Assembly (NCBI GenBank): GCA_003255065.1
Contig: QAOA01005941.1
Location: forward strand, 1-64,000
From: Cercis canadensis
Taxonomy: Eukaryota > Streptophyta > Magnoliopsida > Fabales > Fabaceae
DNA: 64,000 nt
Direction of reading: 5' to 3'
Part shown: in pieces, positions 22,539-33,744 of the stretch
Position numbering within the stretch: position 1 is the first letter of the stretch
Layout: every line of letters starts with the position of its first letter
Made by a program: the position numbers and the translations under genes
The notes under the pieces: generated by a model
Told to the model about the DNA's origin: nothing
Database searches by the model: none
The model's input: only the letters and a program-made list of their open reading frames with translations

Positions 22539-23995
22539 TTTATAAGAACCGCCTAGTCATTCCGGCCACTTCACCTCACATCCAACTTCTTTTGCAAGAG
22601 TTTCATTCATCGCCTATTGGTGGCCATTCAGGTTTTCTGCGCACTTACAGAAGGGTGGCAGGCAATCTGTATTGGTATGGGATGAAACGATGTATCCAAG
22701 AGTTTGTGAAGTCTTGTGATATATGCCAAAGATAGAAATATGCAGCAACATCCCCAGCTGGCCTTCTTCAGCCTTTGGAAGTGCCAAATCAAATTTGGGA
22801 GGACATTTCTATGGATTTCATAACTGGCCTTCCCAAATCTAAAGGTTATGAAGATGTCCTAGTAGTGGTCGATCGACTATCTAAGTACGGTCATTTTATT
22901 CTGTTAAAGCATCCCTATTCAGCCAGGACTGTGGCTGAACTCTTTGTCAAAGAAATTGTTAGGCTTCATGGTATCCCGCAGTCAATAATCAGCGACCGTG
23001 ATCCTTTATTTCTGAGTAATTTTTGGAGGGAACTTTTCCGAATGCAAGGCACAATGTTAAAAATGAGTTCTTCCTATCATCCGGAAACGGATGGACAAAC
23101 AGAAGTGTTAAACAGATTTGCGTTGCTTTGCTTCTGAGCAACCAAAAAACTGGGCATACAACCAAAAAACTGGGCATACTGGGTGTCTTGGGCAGAATTA
23201 TGGTACAATACTTCCTACCATGCTTCTACGGGTTCTTCTCCCTTTGAGATTGTCTATGGCAGAAAGGCTCCTACTCTAATTAAGTACCTTTGGAGTGAGA
23301 CAAAGGTGGAGGCAGTAGCTAATGAACTCTGTAACAGAGATGAAGCATTGGCATAACTCAAACACAATCTGAGCAAAGCACAAGATCAAATGAAAAGGTT
23401 TGCTAATAGGCACAGAACTCTGCAATCTTATCAAGTGGGAGAATGGGTTTTCTTAGAGCTGCGTCCCCATAGACAACAAACTGTCCACCAGAGAATCAAT
23501 CAAAAACTGGCTGCTAGATTTTTTGGTCCTTATCCGATCTTGGCAAAGTATGGTACAGTAGCTTACAAATTGAAGCTGCCCCTACAATCCAAGATTCACC
23601 CAGTTTTCCATGTTTCCCAATTAAAAAGGGCAATTGGGAATTATTCTGTCGAACCAGAGCTGCCTAGTGGATTTGAAGCCAAACTGGATGACAATATAGA
23701 ACCTGAAGAAATTTTGGCTAATCGAGACATTGTAAAGGAGGGCATTCCTATCAGGCAATGTCTTGTTAAATGGAAAGGGGGCTCCTCGGATGACACTACA
23801 TGGGAGGACATGGAGGTTTTACAGCAACAATTCCCAACTTTCAGCCTTGAGGACAAGGTTGTGCTTCCACAGGGCGGCAATGATAGAGTCCAGCCCAAAA
23901 TATGGAAGGTCTATACTAGGAGGCAGAAGAGTGGGGCAGAGGTAAATTCTGTTAGGAAGAAGAGTGGGGCAGAAGAGAATTCTGTTATAAGTTAG
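22539..23995 (+). pseudogene. Chromovirus integrase with C-terminal chromodomain
   Basis: The HHCC-type N-terminal finger (PIGGHSGF ... KSCDICQ) is followed by a stop near 22733. The catalytic core has [18 protein letters not shown] and GQTEVLNR carrying the D, D and E residues (22811-23115). Frame is lost near 23120, where a short duplication of ACCAAAAAACTGGGCATA has arisen, and a further stop lies near 23356. The last part (23390-23995) holds the integrase C-terminal domain (GPYPILAKYG, HPVFHVSQLK) and a chromodomain (KWKGGSSDDTTWEDME near 23768-23815), which in this group directs insertion to chromatin marks. Broken in at least three places. Confidence 0.85.
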
Positions 23996-24030
23996 GCTGA
24001 GCTGGCTTTCGGTTAGAGGAAAAGGGGAGA

Positions 24031-24251
24031 TGCTCATGTGAGTGGGGTAGTACTTAAGGAAGAAAATAGGGAAGCAGAAGGGGGAGTTATTTTGAGTATT
24101 AGTCTTTGACAGAGAATTCATTTCTCTGAGGAATTTGAGGCTCTGGGCCATTGTAGTTAGTCCTTTGAATTGAATAACACTGCTGAGTATTTTATTCTAT
24201 TCTTGGGGTATCTATCTCTGGATTTTCTAGTCAATTTCTGGGTTCCTAACA
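24031..24251 (+). repeat. Probable 3' LTR of the chromovirus
   Basis: Follows a purine tract, begins TGCTCATGTGAG and ends GGGTTCCTAACA, giving TG...CA ends and 221 bp. The 5' partner is missing, so the borders cannot be confirmed by comparison. Confidence 0.55.
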
Positions 24252-25139
24252 AATCATACGACATGTTAGTATTAATTTTTTGTGCTATTTCTAAATCTCA
24301 GTTAGTATTAATTTTGGGTTACACAACAGGAGTAGGTCATCCCTCTGTTAGAGACTCCATCCCATTCCTTCCAATGGGATTTGAACATGGTTTTTGTTCT
24401 TAGTTTCAGATGTCCATTTTGATACTGTTATCTTTTGTGTTAGTACGAAGGTGGTGATAAAGCCAAAAGGAGCTTATCTCTTTTCATCACACGAGATGGG
24501 TCTGTTGCTTCTCATTTCCTCTTTAGCTTATTTTTCATTCTAGTTCTTAGTGGATTATAGTTCTACTCTATTTTTAATATTGACAGTTTGTGTTTTAGGG
24601 GAGCTGCTTTTTGGACATGCTTTCGTGCAAAATGTGGGTCAAAAGGCAGCATAAAGGTTAGATATTTCTCGCTTTTGAAGTATCTCATGTTCCCTCTAAC
24701 ACACTGGTTGATGTGTGAATCAACTAGTTTTTTCTCTTTTTATGTAGGCTTTTGTTGGTATCAATTTATCTTACGGAACACTGAACCAAGCAACCGAAGT
24801 TAAGAAAACAAGACAAATTACAAAGGAGGACTTGCAGCTACAACCACTTTGTGATAAGGTTAAAGATTGCACAATGCAAATGGTCAACTTCTTCCGCCAC
24901 TATAAATGTAATTAAAAAACCTTGGCCTGTAAAAGATGAAACTTATGAGGAAGAAGATAGCGAAAAAACTGAAGAGGATCGGACAATGCTGAGGATGGTT
25001 CGAGATATGCAGGAAACAATGAAGATGACGATGAAGAAACAGAGTATGAAGACTGAAACTTAGTTATAGCATCTTGCTCTTCTACAAAATTTATGTTTTA
25101 TTTTTATGTAGTTGAGAGAAGGGTATGTTCTTGTTATAC
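24252..25139 (+). other. Unidentified exon-like fragments
   Basis: Short open segments bounded by splice-like signals: for example 24599-24655 followed by GTTAG, then an intron-like T-rich tract ending TTTATGTAG at 24749, then an open stretch to about 24910. Further on comes an acidic segment (about 24985-25060) in a shifted frame. I do not recognise the protein. It may be a decayed host gene or a gene piece captured by a transposon. Confidence 0.2.
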
Positions 25140-25654
25140 AATATATATTTTGAATAATTAGAAATAAACTTAGTGTAATTATTTGAGATTTAAACTTTTG
25201 TATTCAATACATTATTAACTTATAAGAATTATTTAATGAATTGAATATTTGTGTTATAGAAATTATTTGATGAAAGATATATTTGTAAATGGTATATTTT
25301 GATATTTAACAAATATTATTTAGGAATTTATTTTGTAAAAAAAAAAAAAACTTAGGAAATTCCATTCGATTGGGATTTCAAAAAACAAAAATTAATTTTC
25401 AATTTTTTTTAAAAGAATATTATTTTAAAATATATTAAAAATTCTAACGGAGTTTTCAGTGAGAATTTTTTGTTGAATTTTTTTTTAAAAAAATGAATTT
25501 CAATAGTAAAATTACTCTTCTATTAGAATTTTCATTAGAATTTTGCAATTCCAACTGCCACTTCTTCAACGACTCAAATTTCATTGGAATTTCTATTGTA
25601 ATTCAAAATTTCAATGAAAATTTTTTGTTGGAATCCAAGAATTTTTTTGTAGTG
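25140..25654 (+). mobile_element. Possible right end of a CACTA element
   Basis: Very AT-rich, with recurrent sub-terminal motifs like GGAATTT / GAATTTTCATT in both orientations. It ends GAATTTTTTTGTAGTG at 25654, the inverse of a CACTACAAAAAAATTC-type CACTA terminus. No left terminus was found, so only the right end is proposed. Confidence 0.35.
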
Positions 25655-25717
25655 CATCATGAAAATAATTGATGAAATGATGAAACAATGATTATTGCAA
25701 TTAAAAACTAGGCCATT

Positions 25718-26232
25718 GAAGAGCCAAAAATTTCAATGCTGGTTATGGATGATGATGCTATCACTCCTTTGATCCACGGAAGAGCGCTTGAAGGAAAATT
25801 TAATATGGAGACAAAAGCAGTTAAAAATGGGAAGGGAGCCATGGATTTATATCGTTCTAGAGCATACTTTGACATAGTTTTCCTGAAGAAATGCCTATTA
25901 TGGAAGGGGCTGAGGTACAATGCGCACAGACACTGACACAAATATTTATTATTGTAATCGTGTATTGGGATGCAAATAACTTAATGTTGAGATGGGTATA
26001 TTGTTTAATAGAATTACTTATTAATTATTGGCTGAAGTAATTTTTTTTATCTTGGTAGGCAACAATAGAACTGCGTGCTATGGGCGTGAAAAGCATGATC
26101 GTGGTAATTACTTTGTGTGCCGATGTTGTTGCTGAAAGGAATGAGTTATTGGCTTTGGGTTTGGACCAATGCTTTAAGAAGCCTCTTACCCATAAAATGG
26201 TTAAAGATATCTTTAAGGAGCTCAAGAAATAG
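25718..26232 (+). pseudogene. Two-component response regulator (type-C ARR-like), two exons
   Basis: Receiver domain of a cytokinin/phosphorelay response regulator. Exon 1 (about 25718-25914) has the acidic start MLVMDDDAITP and VKNGKGAMDLY, then FDIVF. Right after this the frame shifts; the next frame reads EEMPIMEGAE up to a GT donor at 25915. Relative to the family pattern about four bases are missing, which removes the phospho-acceptor Asp. Exon 2 (26059-26232, after TTGGTAG) continues ATIELRAMGVKSMIVVIT and ends CFKKPLTHKMVKDIFKELKK with the conserved Lys. No output domain follows, as in ARR22/24-type proteins. The deletion makes this a pseudogene or a dead receiver. Confidence 0.75.
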
Positions 26233-26799
26233 AATAATTTATTCACCTGCAACATATATGTGTGTGGGAGACCATTTGCCCATGTAATTTGGCTCTTCCT
26301 GATCTCTATGTCTTTTAGCTTTTCATAGTAGCAGTTACGTTCTATTATGCTATGTAATCTCATGGTATGTTAGGTTAGTTTATGTTATGTTAATGTCTTG
26401 CTTTGTTTTCTTTTCATTATTTTAAGCAACTAGTCTAGTTTTATATTTATCAAATATCTGAAGTATTTTGATATCGTAGTTATATATAAGGGTTTTAGCA
26501 CATGCTTATGAGTCCATATAAATATGAGTTTTATTGTAATGCTTAAAAAGAAAACAGGCATCCATCTCAAAAGAAAAGAGAGAAAGGGGAGGGTATCTCA
26601 ATTTAATAAAAATCAACATTTGTATAAATTTAAATACACTATTATTGGACTCAACTTTTAATACTCTGCAATAGGAACTTGACATAATCTGGTAGCTAAC
26701 CTCAGTTTTTGTAGCTTCGGATGGTCTAACTGATTGATGATCTGAGTGCTTCATTTCTACGAGCCTAAATGAAAGCTACTTTGTTTGCTCCTCTCTAGT
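26233..26799. other. AT-rich spacer
   Basis: No coding frame, RNA gene or terminal repeats recognised. The early part may be the 3' UTR of the response-regulator relic. Confidence 0.5.
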
Positions 26800-28236
26800 C
26801 ACAACTGCATAAAGTTATTCAATACAATGTCATGATACCAAAGATGACTATCAGGTTCTTCTTCGACATTCACACAATGGGCGAGTTCTTCCCGCAACTT
26901 CACTTGCACGGGTTGCACCACTACTCTGCAATCCAGTTAGTTATTACCGCCAAAGTTGCTAAAGCATCTGCATATTGATTCTTGTCCCGAGTTAAGTGAG
27001 AGAATGTTATGTCTTCAAACTTCTCAATTAATGCAGATATATACTTTTGATATAGAATCAATTTTGGATCTCTAGTTTTCCATTCCCCTTTGACTTTATA
27101 AATAATGAGTGCAAAATCTCCCAAAACATCTAGAATGTTGACTTTCAAATCTAAGGCCGCTTGTAATCCCCTTACACAAGCTTCATAATCAGCCATGTTG
27201 TTGGTACAATCAAATCTCAACTTGACAGCTATTAGGAATTGCTTTCCTTCTGCTGAGATGATCACAACACCTATTCCATTCCCATAAACGTTTACTGCTC
27301 CATCAAAATAAATTTCCCATCTTTCTTTCTTGTTCTCATTCTCTTCTTCTTCAATTGCGAAAATGTCTTCATCAGGAAACTCGAATTTCATGGATTGATA
27401 ATCTTCAATGGGATTCTCCGCTAAATGATAAGCTATAACACTCCCTTTTATGGCCTTCTTAGTCATGTAGGCTACATCATATTCAAAGAGAACGATTTGC
27501 CATTTTGCCAATCGACCTATGAGATAAGGCCTTTTGAAGATAAACTTCATAGGATCCATGCGAGAGATAAGCCACGTGGTGTGGTATAGCATATATTGGC
27601 GAAGCGTAGAGGCCACCCAAACCAAAGCACAACAAGTTCTTTCCACCATCACATATCTTGTTTTATAATTCGTGAAATTTTTGCTTAGATAGTAAATCAC
27701 TCTATCTCTCTTCTTCAACCTTAATCATGCTGCCCCAAGACATTCCTCATAGATTCTTGCATTACAATCAGATATAGAATCAGTGGCTTTTCTGGAACTG
27801 GAGGATCAAGCAGATACTTCTTAACTTTTTCAAATGCTTCATGCCATTGATCATCCCATATCCCTGGATTATTCTTCCTTAAGAGTTTGAAGATCTGATT
27901 GCAAGTGTGGGTGAGATTAGATATGAATCTAGCTATATAATTGATCCTCCCCAAGAAGCTTCGTACTTCCTTTCCTGATTTTGGGGCCAGCATCTCTCGT
28001 ATAGCCTTAACTTTGCTCGGATCCACCTCAATCCCCTTTTCACTAACGATGAATCCTAGAAGCTTCCCCAATGTCGTGCCAAAAGTACATTTGGCTGGGT
28101 TCAATCTTAGCTTATATTTCCTCAACCTCTCAAATAGTTTTGGAAGAATATTCACATGGATTTCTCCTTCTTTGGACTTGGCAACCATATCACACACATA
28201 TACCTCAATCTCCTTATCCATCATACCATGAAGCAA
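26800..28236 (-). pseudogene. Tat-lineage RT / RNase H / second RNase H fragment
   Basis: Minus strand. RT palm to connection (28236-27721): the catalytic motif reads YVCDM instead of YVDDM, and FGTTLGKLLGFIVSEKG and RSFLGRINYIARFI are family-typical. After a frame change come RNase H (YYLSKNF, RYVMVERTCCALVW) and then a second, archaeal-type RNase H (WEIYFDGAVNVYGNGIG, ADYEACVRGLQAALDL, ADALATLA), the dual arrangement characteristic of the Tat/Ogre lineage. It continues without a start codon to about 26800 (NVEEEPD). Both ends are truncated: no RT fingers, no integrase. The changed catalytic Asp makes it inactive. Confidence 0.85.
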
Positions 28237-28249
28237 CCGTGTTTATTCT

Positions 28250-29012
28250 GACCTCGAGGTTGGCACACACATCGTTGCCTAGTGCGATGTATGAGCAGTC
28301 TAGAGCCACGACCCTGGGCAGTGCATCATCAGCCGTTGGAGGGTCATCTCATGCGAGTCCTACCATCTTGGACTCACCCACGCCAAGCGCCTAAGTGGCT
28401 GATGGTCACTTGTGGATCTTTCCATATAGGAGGAAGGAATAAGTTAATCCTAAGACCTAGCTGAGTATATTTTTAGGGTTTATAGTTTATTATTTCCATA
28501 CTAATAACAATTTTTTTTTTGTGCAGCTTTCTTCCTTCCAAGGAGCCCGTCCATTATCTTTCAAGTTGAAATATGAGGACTCGTAGCTAGACTTCATCTC
28601 TGTTCTTGATGTGGTGAAGGACTTGTGGTGGACCAAGTTCAAGGTAATAATACTTATATACTTAATTTTAATTTATTTTAAAGTAGCTTCATCTTAATGT
28701 TTACTAACAATGATATTCTATTTTTTAATGAAGAGGAAATGGATATGGAACCCATAGTAGGAAAGATAGATTCGTAAGATCTGACTTTCAAAATGCAGTG
28801 ATAACAACCACGCCTCTTTCTGAGACATCAAGACCTAGAAGACAAAGGGTGTATGGCTGAGCCCTAATGTGTTGGATTCCTTGAGATCGAAATATGGCTC
28901 CGCACAGTACAAGGCCGTGTCTAAGCGGAACTAGAAGAACCCATCCTTGGATCAGGGCGGTTGTTATCACAGGGGCTGTTCCATAACCGTCTCTAAACAT
29001 AAACGGAGGCTG
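28250..29012 (+). pseudogene. En/Spm-type (Transposase_24-like) relic
   Basis: Three exon-like blocks fit the plant transposase family often annotated Ptta/En/Spm (Transposase_24). A Pro-rich segment reaches GRNKLILRPS (to about 28460). After an intron-like T-rich stretch ending GTGCAG at about 28527 comes FLPSKEP and then DVVKDLWWTKFK before a GT donor (28644). After another AT-rich stretch comes WLSPNVLDSLRSKYGS ... QGGCYHRGCSI ... KHKRRL (28855-29012) before GTAAGT. Stops (for instance near 28580 and 28940) show decay. Terminal inverted repeats of a CACTA element were not found. Confidence 0.6.
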
Positions 29013-29580
29013 GTAAGTTTCTAATTGATAACATAGTTTAATTTTATAGTTAATTTAAAGAGTAAAATATCATTTTTGTCCTTCAAAAATTTGTCGATTG
29101 TCACTTTAGTCCTTGATTTATTTTTTATGCCACTTTATTCCTCGAAAAATCAATCTATCGGCCAAATCAGTCCTCTGTTAGCACCAATTAGTGAAAGTTG
29201 ATGGAAAAGTCCACATGGTCCGTTAAGTAATGATGTGGTCATTAATTTCCTATATGGCCTACCTTTAGCTAAAAGTAAGATCCACATGGCTTGCCTAACA
29301 TGGCCATTAAAAAAAAAATACTTCTCTCTCTACCTTCCTCCCTTTCCTCTGCATATTTCCATTTCTTCATCTTGGGATTATCTGCTAAACCAACACAAAA
29401 TCCAACTTTGATTTCCAACCATAAAGTGCACCCAAAAACCTTCAAACTGAGACCGTAGTTATCTTTTTTGCAAGTCCCATAGCTCTTAAGTTTCTCTCAT
29501 CATCCTCCTTGTCAACCTTGATTGCTTCATCTTCACCACCCACGGCGGCACTAAGTCTTGTAAAACAGTCACCCATTTCA
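29013..29580. other. Non-coding stretch
   Basis: Begins after a GTAAGT donor. Contains a run resembling common plant transposon ends (GTAAAATATCATTTTTGTCC near 29060, then CTTTAGTCCTTG), suggesting a decayed DNA transposon, but no matching opposite end was located. Confidence 0.3.
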
Positions 29581-29582
29581 AA

Positions 29583-29790
29583 TGCACCCAGAAATCAATG
29601 AGTTGTGCATCATAACATCTTTTGCACAACTAAAAGAAGAAAATACTTTTAAAGCTTCCTTAATTTGCCCAACACTACAGTAAAAGTCAATAAGGGCAGT
29701 ACTTAGAACCACCAAATCACGTCTTATTAGACCACCAAACCATGAACTTGCTTGCCCTATTTCAAAGCTTTCAAGAAGCCCCCATTAGTA
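29583..29790 (-). pseudogene. PPR repeat fragment
   Basis: On minus the open stretch includes RRDLVVLSTALIDFYCSVGQ, then IKEALKVFSS, and ends KDVMMHNSLISGCI before a stop. This matches the PPR pattern (ALIDFYCxxGxIxEALKVFxx ... DVxxHNSLISG). PPR proteins bind organelle RNAs; roughly one and a half repeats survive. No start, transit peptide or further repeats are seen. Confidence 0.6.
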
Positions 29791-30239
29791 ATTTTTCCAA
29801 AATTTCCTTGCACAAGCAACTTTCATAAAGCTTCCTTGAGGCTAAATCTTTTCACTTATGCTTGGGAATATTCCTTAAACCCTAGCTGACATTCTTTCAA
29901 ATTTTTAATCATATTAATCCCATTTTTGCTGAAATAAAACAATAAACCCTAAAAGGGAGCTTCTTGGCACTTACAAGGCACATGCAACATCACTTCTCTT
30001 GATATCTTGCCAAAACCCTAATGAAACCCTTCTCCCTTAGCTTGGCCAAAAATTACTTCCAAAATTCCTACAAAGTTATTTTATTTTTGATTAAAAATAA
30101 AAGCCATAAAAACCTAATGGGCCAATTGGGACAAACTATGACAAAGTGAGCCCAAAGGGCTCAACATTGGATCTAAGTTAGTCCAATTGGACCCAAATAA
30201 AACCTTAAACATATTAAATAGTCTAGCATACATATATCA

Positions 30240-31999
30240 TTTATTTGGGCCAAAAACATTTGAAAAACAAAAAATCCAATTGGCCCAAAGGCTCCCAAAC
30301 TAGAGTTTTAGCATGATGGGTCAAGCCCAAAACATAGGTTTTTACCCAAAATCAGTAAAAACCCAGAAAATTAGAATATTTATTTCCAAACAAAGTATTT
30401 AAAGAAAATTAAATGGTCCAATAGGCTCCTAAACATAAATTTAAAGAAAACAGGCTAAATGGCCTCTCTAACTTAAGTTAAAATGAAGTAGGCTGATAAC
30501 ACATTATTTTATACTATTTGTTTCTCTTATACTTAGTCTTTTAGTGTGTGTTTCTAGTGATTTTTATGGCTTTTAGACATGTTTTGTAGATTTGGACTTG
30601 TTGGTGCTTGTAGATTTTAATTGCTTAACTGTTAAATTCTGGCACTGCTTACGTTTTTCACCATATCTTTTGCTATAGATGTCCGATCGATGTGATTCCA
30701 GTTTCGTTGGAAAGCTGACAGAAAATTCAACATTTCATATGAAGATCCCAGAAGCTGATTCTCGCGTCTGGACAACTGAAATTCGCGTGCAAGCAGTCCA
30801 GATTTTCTGCTCCGCCCAGCACTCCGCCCAGCATTGACTGATTCCTTTCCTTAGGGCTGCCTATTGGACCAGAGCATGTTTATTTGGGCCAACATCTATT
30901 TTTGGGCCAGCACACATGACACTAGGGCTTGATCATGTTTTTACCATTAATAATTTAGGAAACTAGGTTTATTTTGTAATTAGGAAACCATTAGGAAACC
31001 TAGAGGAGGCAGCCAGCTAGTATATATTCTCAAGTTGTTGAGGCAAATATACACAATCAGAAGAGATACGAAATTCCTTGAGCTGCTGCTGCCTCCTTTG
31101 CTTAGTTCGTTTTTCCCCTTTGCTTTGTGTTCAAGTCTTCCATGGAAGGCTAAGTTCGTTTGTAATCAATTCAAGAGGAGCCAAACTTGACAATCCAGAG
31201 TTCCTGTGCTTCAACCGGGTTTGATTTAATTTAATTTGAATTACTGCTTCTCCCCTTCTTCATGTGATTGAATGGTACTTTGATTCCATGAGTTGTATGA
31301 ATTTAAATCGGTTGATTAGATTCATAACAGTAATCAGATTGATAATCATACTTTAAAGGTCTTTAATATATGGTTAACTTGGATAATTCGGTTATTAAAT
31401 TAATCTGGATTTAGTGATATAGAGCGGTTGCCTAGAGTCTTAATTCCATGATTAATTGAATCCTGATTGGTAAATCAGTAGGAATTCTAAGTGTTATTGT
31501 TAGGGGTTCCAGGTAACACTTAACCAAGAATTAAATCAGATCTAGGTTATCTTTAGTGAACAAGGATGGATTAGAGTTTGGTTGCCTGCTTGAGTTGATT
31601 GCGTTTTCTCTTATTTGATTAAATCCTATTTACTACTTTCTGAATTCTAATCATTCTGCATTCAATACAAACCCCCCCTTTATTCTGTTATGTTCTTGCT
31701 TAAAGTCTTATTAGATTATTTGTTTTGGTGAATCCTTGGGAGACGACACTGGTTGCATCCTATACTACAATTTAGTTGCAATTAGTAGTTTAATTTTGTA
31801 CGGTTCGGCACCCGTCATAGGCTCATGCCCAAAAACCAAAACTTTGATCCAAAAGTTAAAAGAGACCATGAAAACCTTAAAATCATATTTACCACTTGAA
31901 AACATAAATTTTGAATTTTAAATAATTAAAAATAATTTTTTTTCTTTTTTTTTTGTTGGAAAAACGTGTAACACCCTTAGACAAAATACGGTGTCTACA
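30240..31999 (-). repeat. Partial 3' LTR of Tat element A, split by a solo LTR
   Basis: On minus the LTR begins TGTAGACACCGTATTTTG at 31999, next to the purine tract AAGAGGGGCAAT (32000-32011). Its sequence 31818-31999 plus 30330-30493 matches 37580-37897 (the LTR of Tat element B). The far end could not be defined; similarity fades below about 30250. It is interrupted by the insertion at 30494-31817. Confidence 0.65.
30494..31817 (+). mobile_element. Solo LTR, Athila-like, with TAGGC target duplication
   Basis: 1324 bp, starts TGATAACACATTATTTT and ends TTCGGCACCCGTCA. Flanked by a perfect 5-bp duplication TAGGC (30489-30493 and 31818-31822). Contains no primer site or coding sequence, so it is a solo LTR left by LTR-LTR recombination. 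The same family occurs truncated at 9407-9773. Confidence 0.9.
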
Positions 32000-32284
32000 A
32001 TTGCCCCTCTTTATGTGTTTTCTTATAGAAGCTCATATGAAGCTATTGCTTGTCACAACCTTCGTATAAGAAACATGTAAATATGAAAAGACGAGTATTT
32101 TGTCTGGGGAACTACCAATAGTCCCAAGTTTGAAAAGCCTAAGAAAATGGTACAATAGCAAATTGACACAAATCTTGATTGGCTAAAAATTGAATGGTAG
32201 GGAATATAACGACTAAAATTTAACATAAAAAACTACAATAGCATAAATTATAATGACAAATATCAAAATGGCAGAAATTTAGAC

Positions 32285-32610
32285 TATAACATCTTGCAAC
32301 AGAAATTTAGTGGCAGAAATTTAAAATGACGTACCGTCTAGCCTTAACAAGAGCACTTTGCAGTAGAAATTTAGTGGCAAAAATTTAAAATGATGTACCA
32401 TCTAGCCTTGACTAGAGTGTCTTGCAGCAGAAATTTAGTGGCAGAAATTTAAAATGACGTACCGTCTAGCTTTAACTGGAGCGTCTTGCAGCAGAAATTT
32501 AGTAGCTAAACTTTAAAATGATGTATCGTTTGCCTTGACTAGAGTGTCTTACAGCCGAAATTTAGTGGTAGAAATTTAATGGCAACAAATTGAATGATGA
32601 AAATTTAAAT
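32285..32610 (-). repeat. 64-bp minisatellite in the Tat A 3' UTR
   Basis: About five copies of a ~64-bp unit, recognisable by CTTGCAGCAGAAATTTAGTG beginning near 32293, 32357, 32421, 32485 and 32549. Units carry scattered substitutions. It lies between integrase and the purine tract. Confidence 0.8.
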
Positions 32611-33740
32611 CCTTTTCATACCTGGTTATACCAAGGTAAGGCATAATTGACTCTCACAGGCCGAATCTAAGCTCAAAATCTTGCAAAATCAACTCAATTG
32701 AGCAGATCTTCTTCTAATTCTAAACTTGAACTTCTTTGAACTTTTGCAAACCCAATGAATTTTCTCTTCAAAAGTAAATCATTTCACGTTTCTTCTATTC
32801 ATCCATTCATCTCTTATATTCACTTCATCTTTGACTACCTATCCCTTATTTTCATTCATTTCATCATTTTTTTTGGACTTGATTCATTCCCCTGCAATGA
32901 TAAGAATTTATAAGTGTTCCTGAAATCTGGAAACCAAGGTCAAAAAGTATTCCTTGAGAATAATTGAATCTGTCATTATAATAAAATCCACTTGCATTTT
33001 ATTTAAAATATTAATTTAGTAATTTAAACATGGAGAAAATTCATGGTAGGAAGAAATTAACTCAAGGAATCAACTTCTTTTATTTCAAGGAGAGAAATGT
33101 ATGATAGAAGGAAATTAATTCAAAGAACTACATTCCTTTATTTCTTAAAGACAAACACACTTTCAACAAGGGCAAATTCGAAGGTAAGAAAATCTTACAA
33201 ATGGCAAATTGCCATAGTTTAGGGTTTGTATGATATTGGACTTGTCCTATTAAATAGGTGCCTATGTATCCTCGAGGAGGAATCAAAGCTCACGTAGTTT
33301 GAGAACACGGACACAAGAGCCAATACGGATTGGAGATTGCCCCAATTTTCAGCTTTGTCATGTCCAGTTGATTGATTATCATATTGTCTTGAAATAGATT
33401 TCCATTCCACTAGGGAGAACATAAAAATTTCTGATACCAGAGTGCGAGTCTTCACAGTTTCTTGCTAATTTCACCACATCCTTTGACCTCACTATTTCTA
33501 TGGATACCATTGTGAACTCTTCCACTTTGCTTAGACCGCCTTTTGGGTTTTCAGCCCAGCATATTTGCCCATTATTTGTCCTTTTTTTGTCTTCTTTTTT
33601 CTTTTCTTTTGGATGCCCTAATTTTTTCCTAAATCGACCTTTTGGGTTTTCAACCTAGCAGGCTTTTTTTTTTCTTTTTTTTTTTTAANTGGGTTTTCAA
33701 CCTAGTAGGCTTTTTTTTTCTTTTTTTTTTTAATCAGGGG
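32611..33740 (-). other. 3' untranslated region of Tat A
   Basis: No coding frame. The block 33530-33735 has repeats of a TTTTGGGTTTTCAACCTAGC unit with T-rich spacers, the same 3' UTR block seen on the other strand at 46080-46240. An N lies at 33689 between two near-identical ~45-bp pieces. Confidence 0.6.
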
Positions 33741-33744
33741 TAAT

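Larger units (their letters stand above)
22538..24251 (+). mobile_element. 3' half of a Ty3/gypsy chromovirus
   Basis: Starts abruptly inside the integrase zinc-finger region at the copia array boundary and runs through integrase, chromodomain, purine tract (about 24015-24030, AGAGGAAAAGGGGAGA) and a probable LTR. Gag, protease, RT and RNase H are absent on this side and not found left of the array. Confidence 0.8.

Noticed and set aside
24430..25070. Intact host gene upstream of the response-regulator relic
   Set aside because: Exon-like pieces do not give one continuous frame and I cannot match them to a protein family, so only a low-confidence fragment is listed.
29040..29300. MULE or Helitron terminus
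   Set aside because: The sequence resembles common plant transposon ends, but no paired terminus, target duplication or CTRR-type hairpin end could be located.
31736..31921. Short ORF crossing the solo LTR end
   Set aside because: It spans the LTR border and target duplication at 31817-31822, so it is a chance frame across two unrelated sequences.
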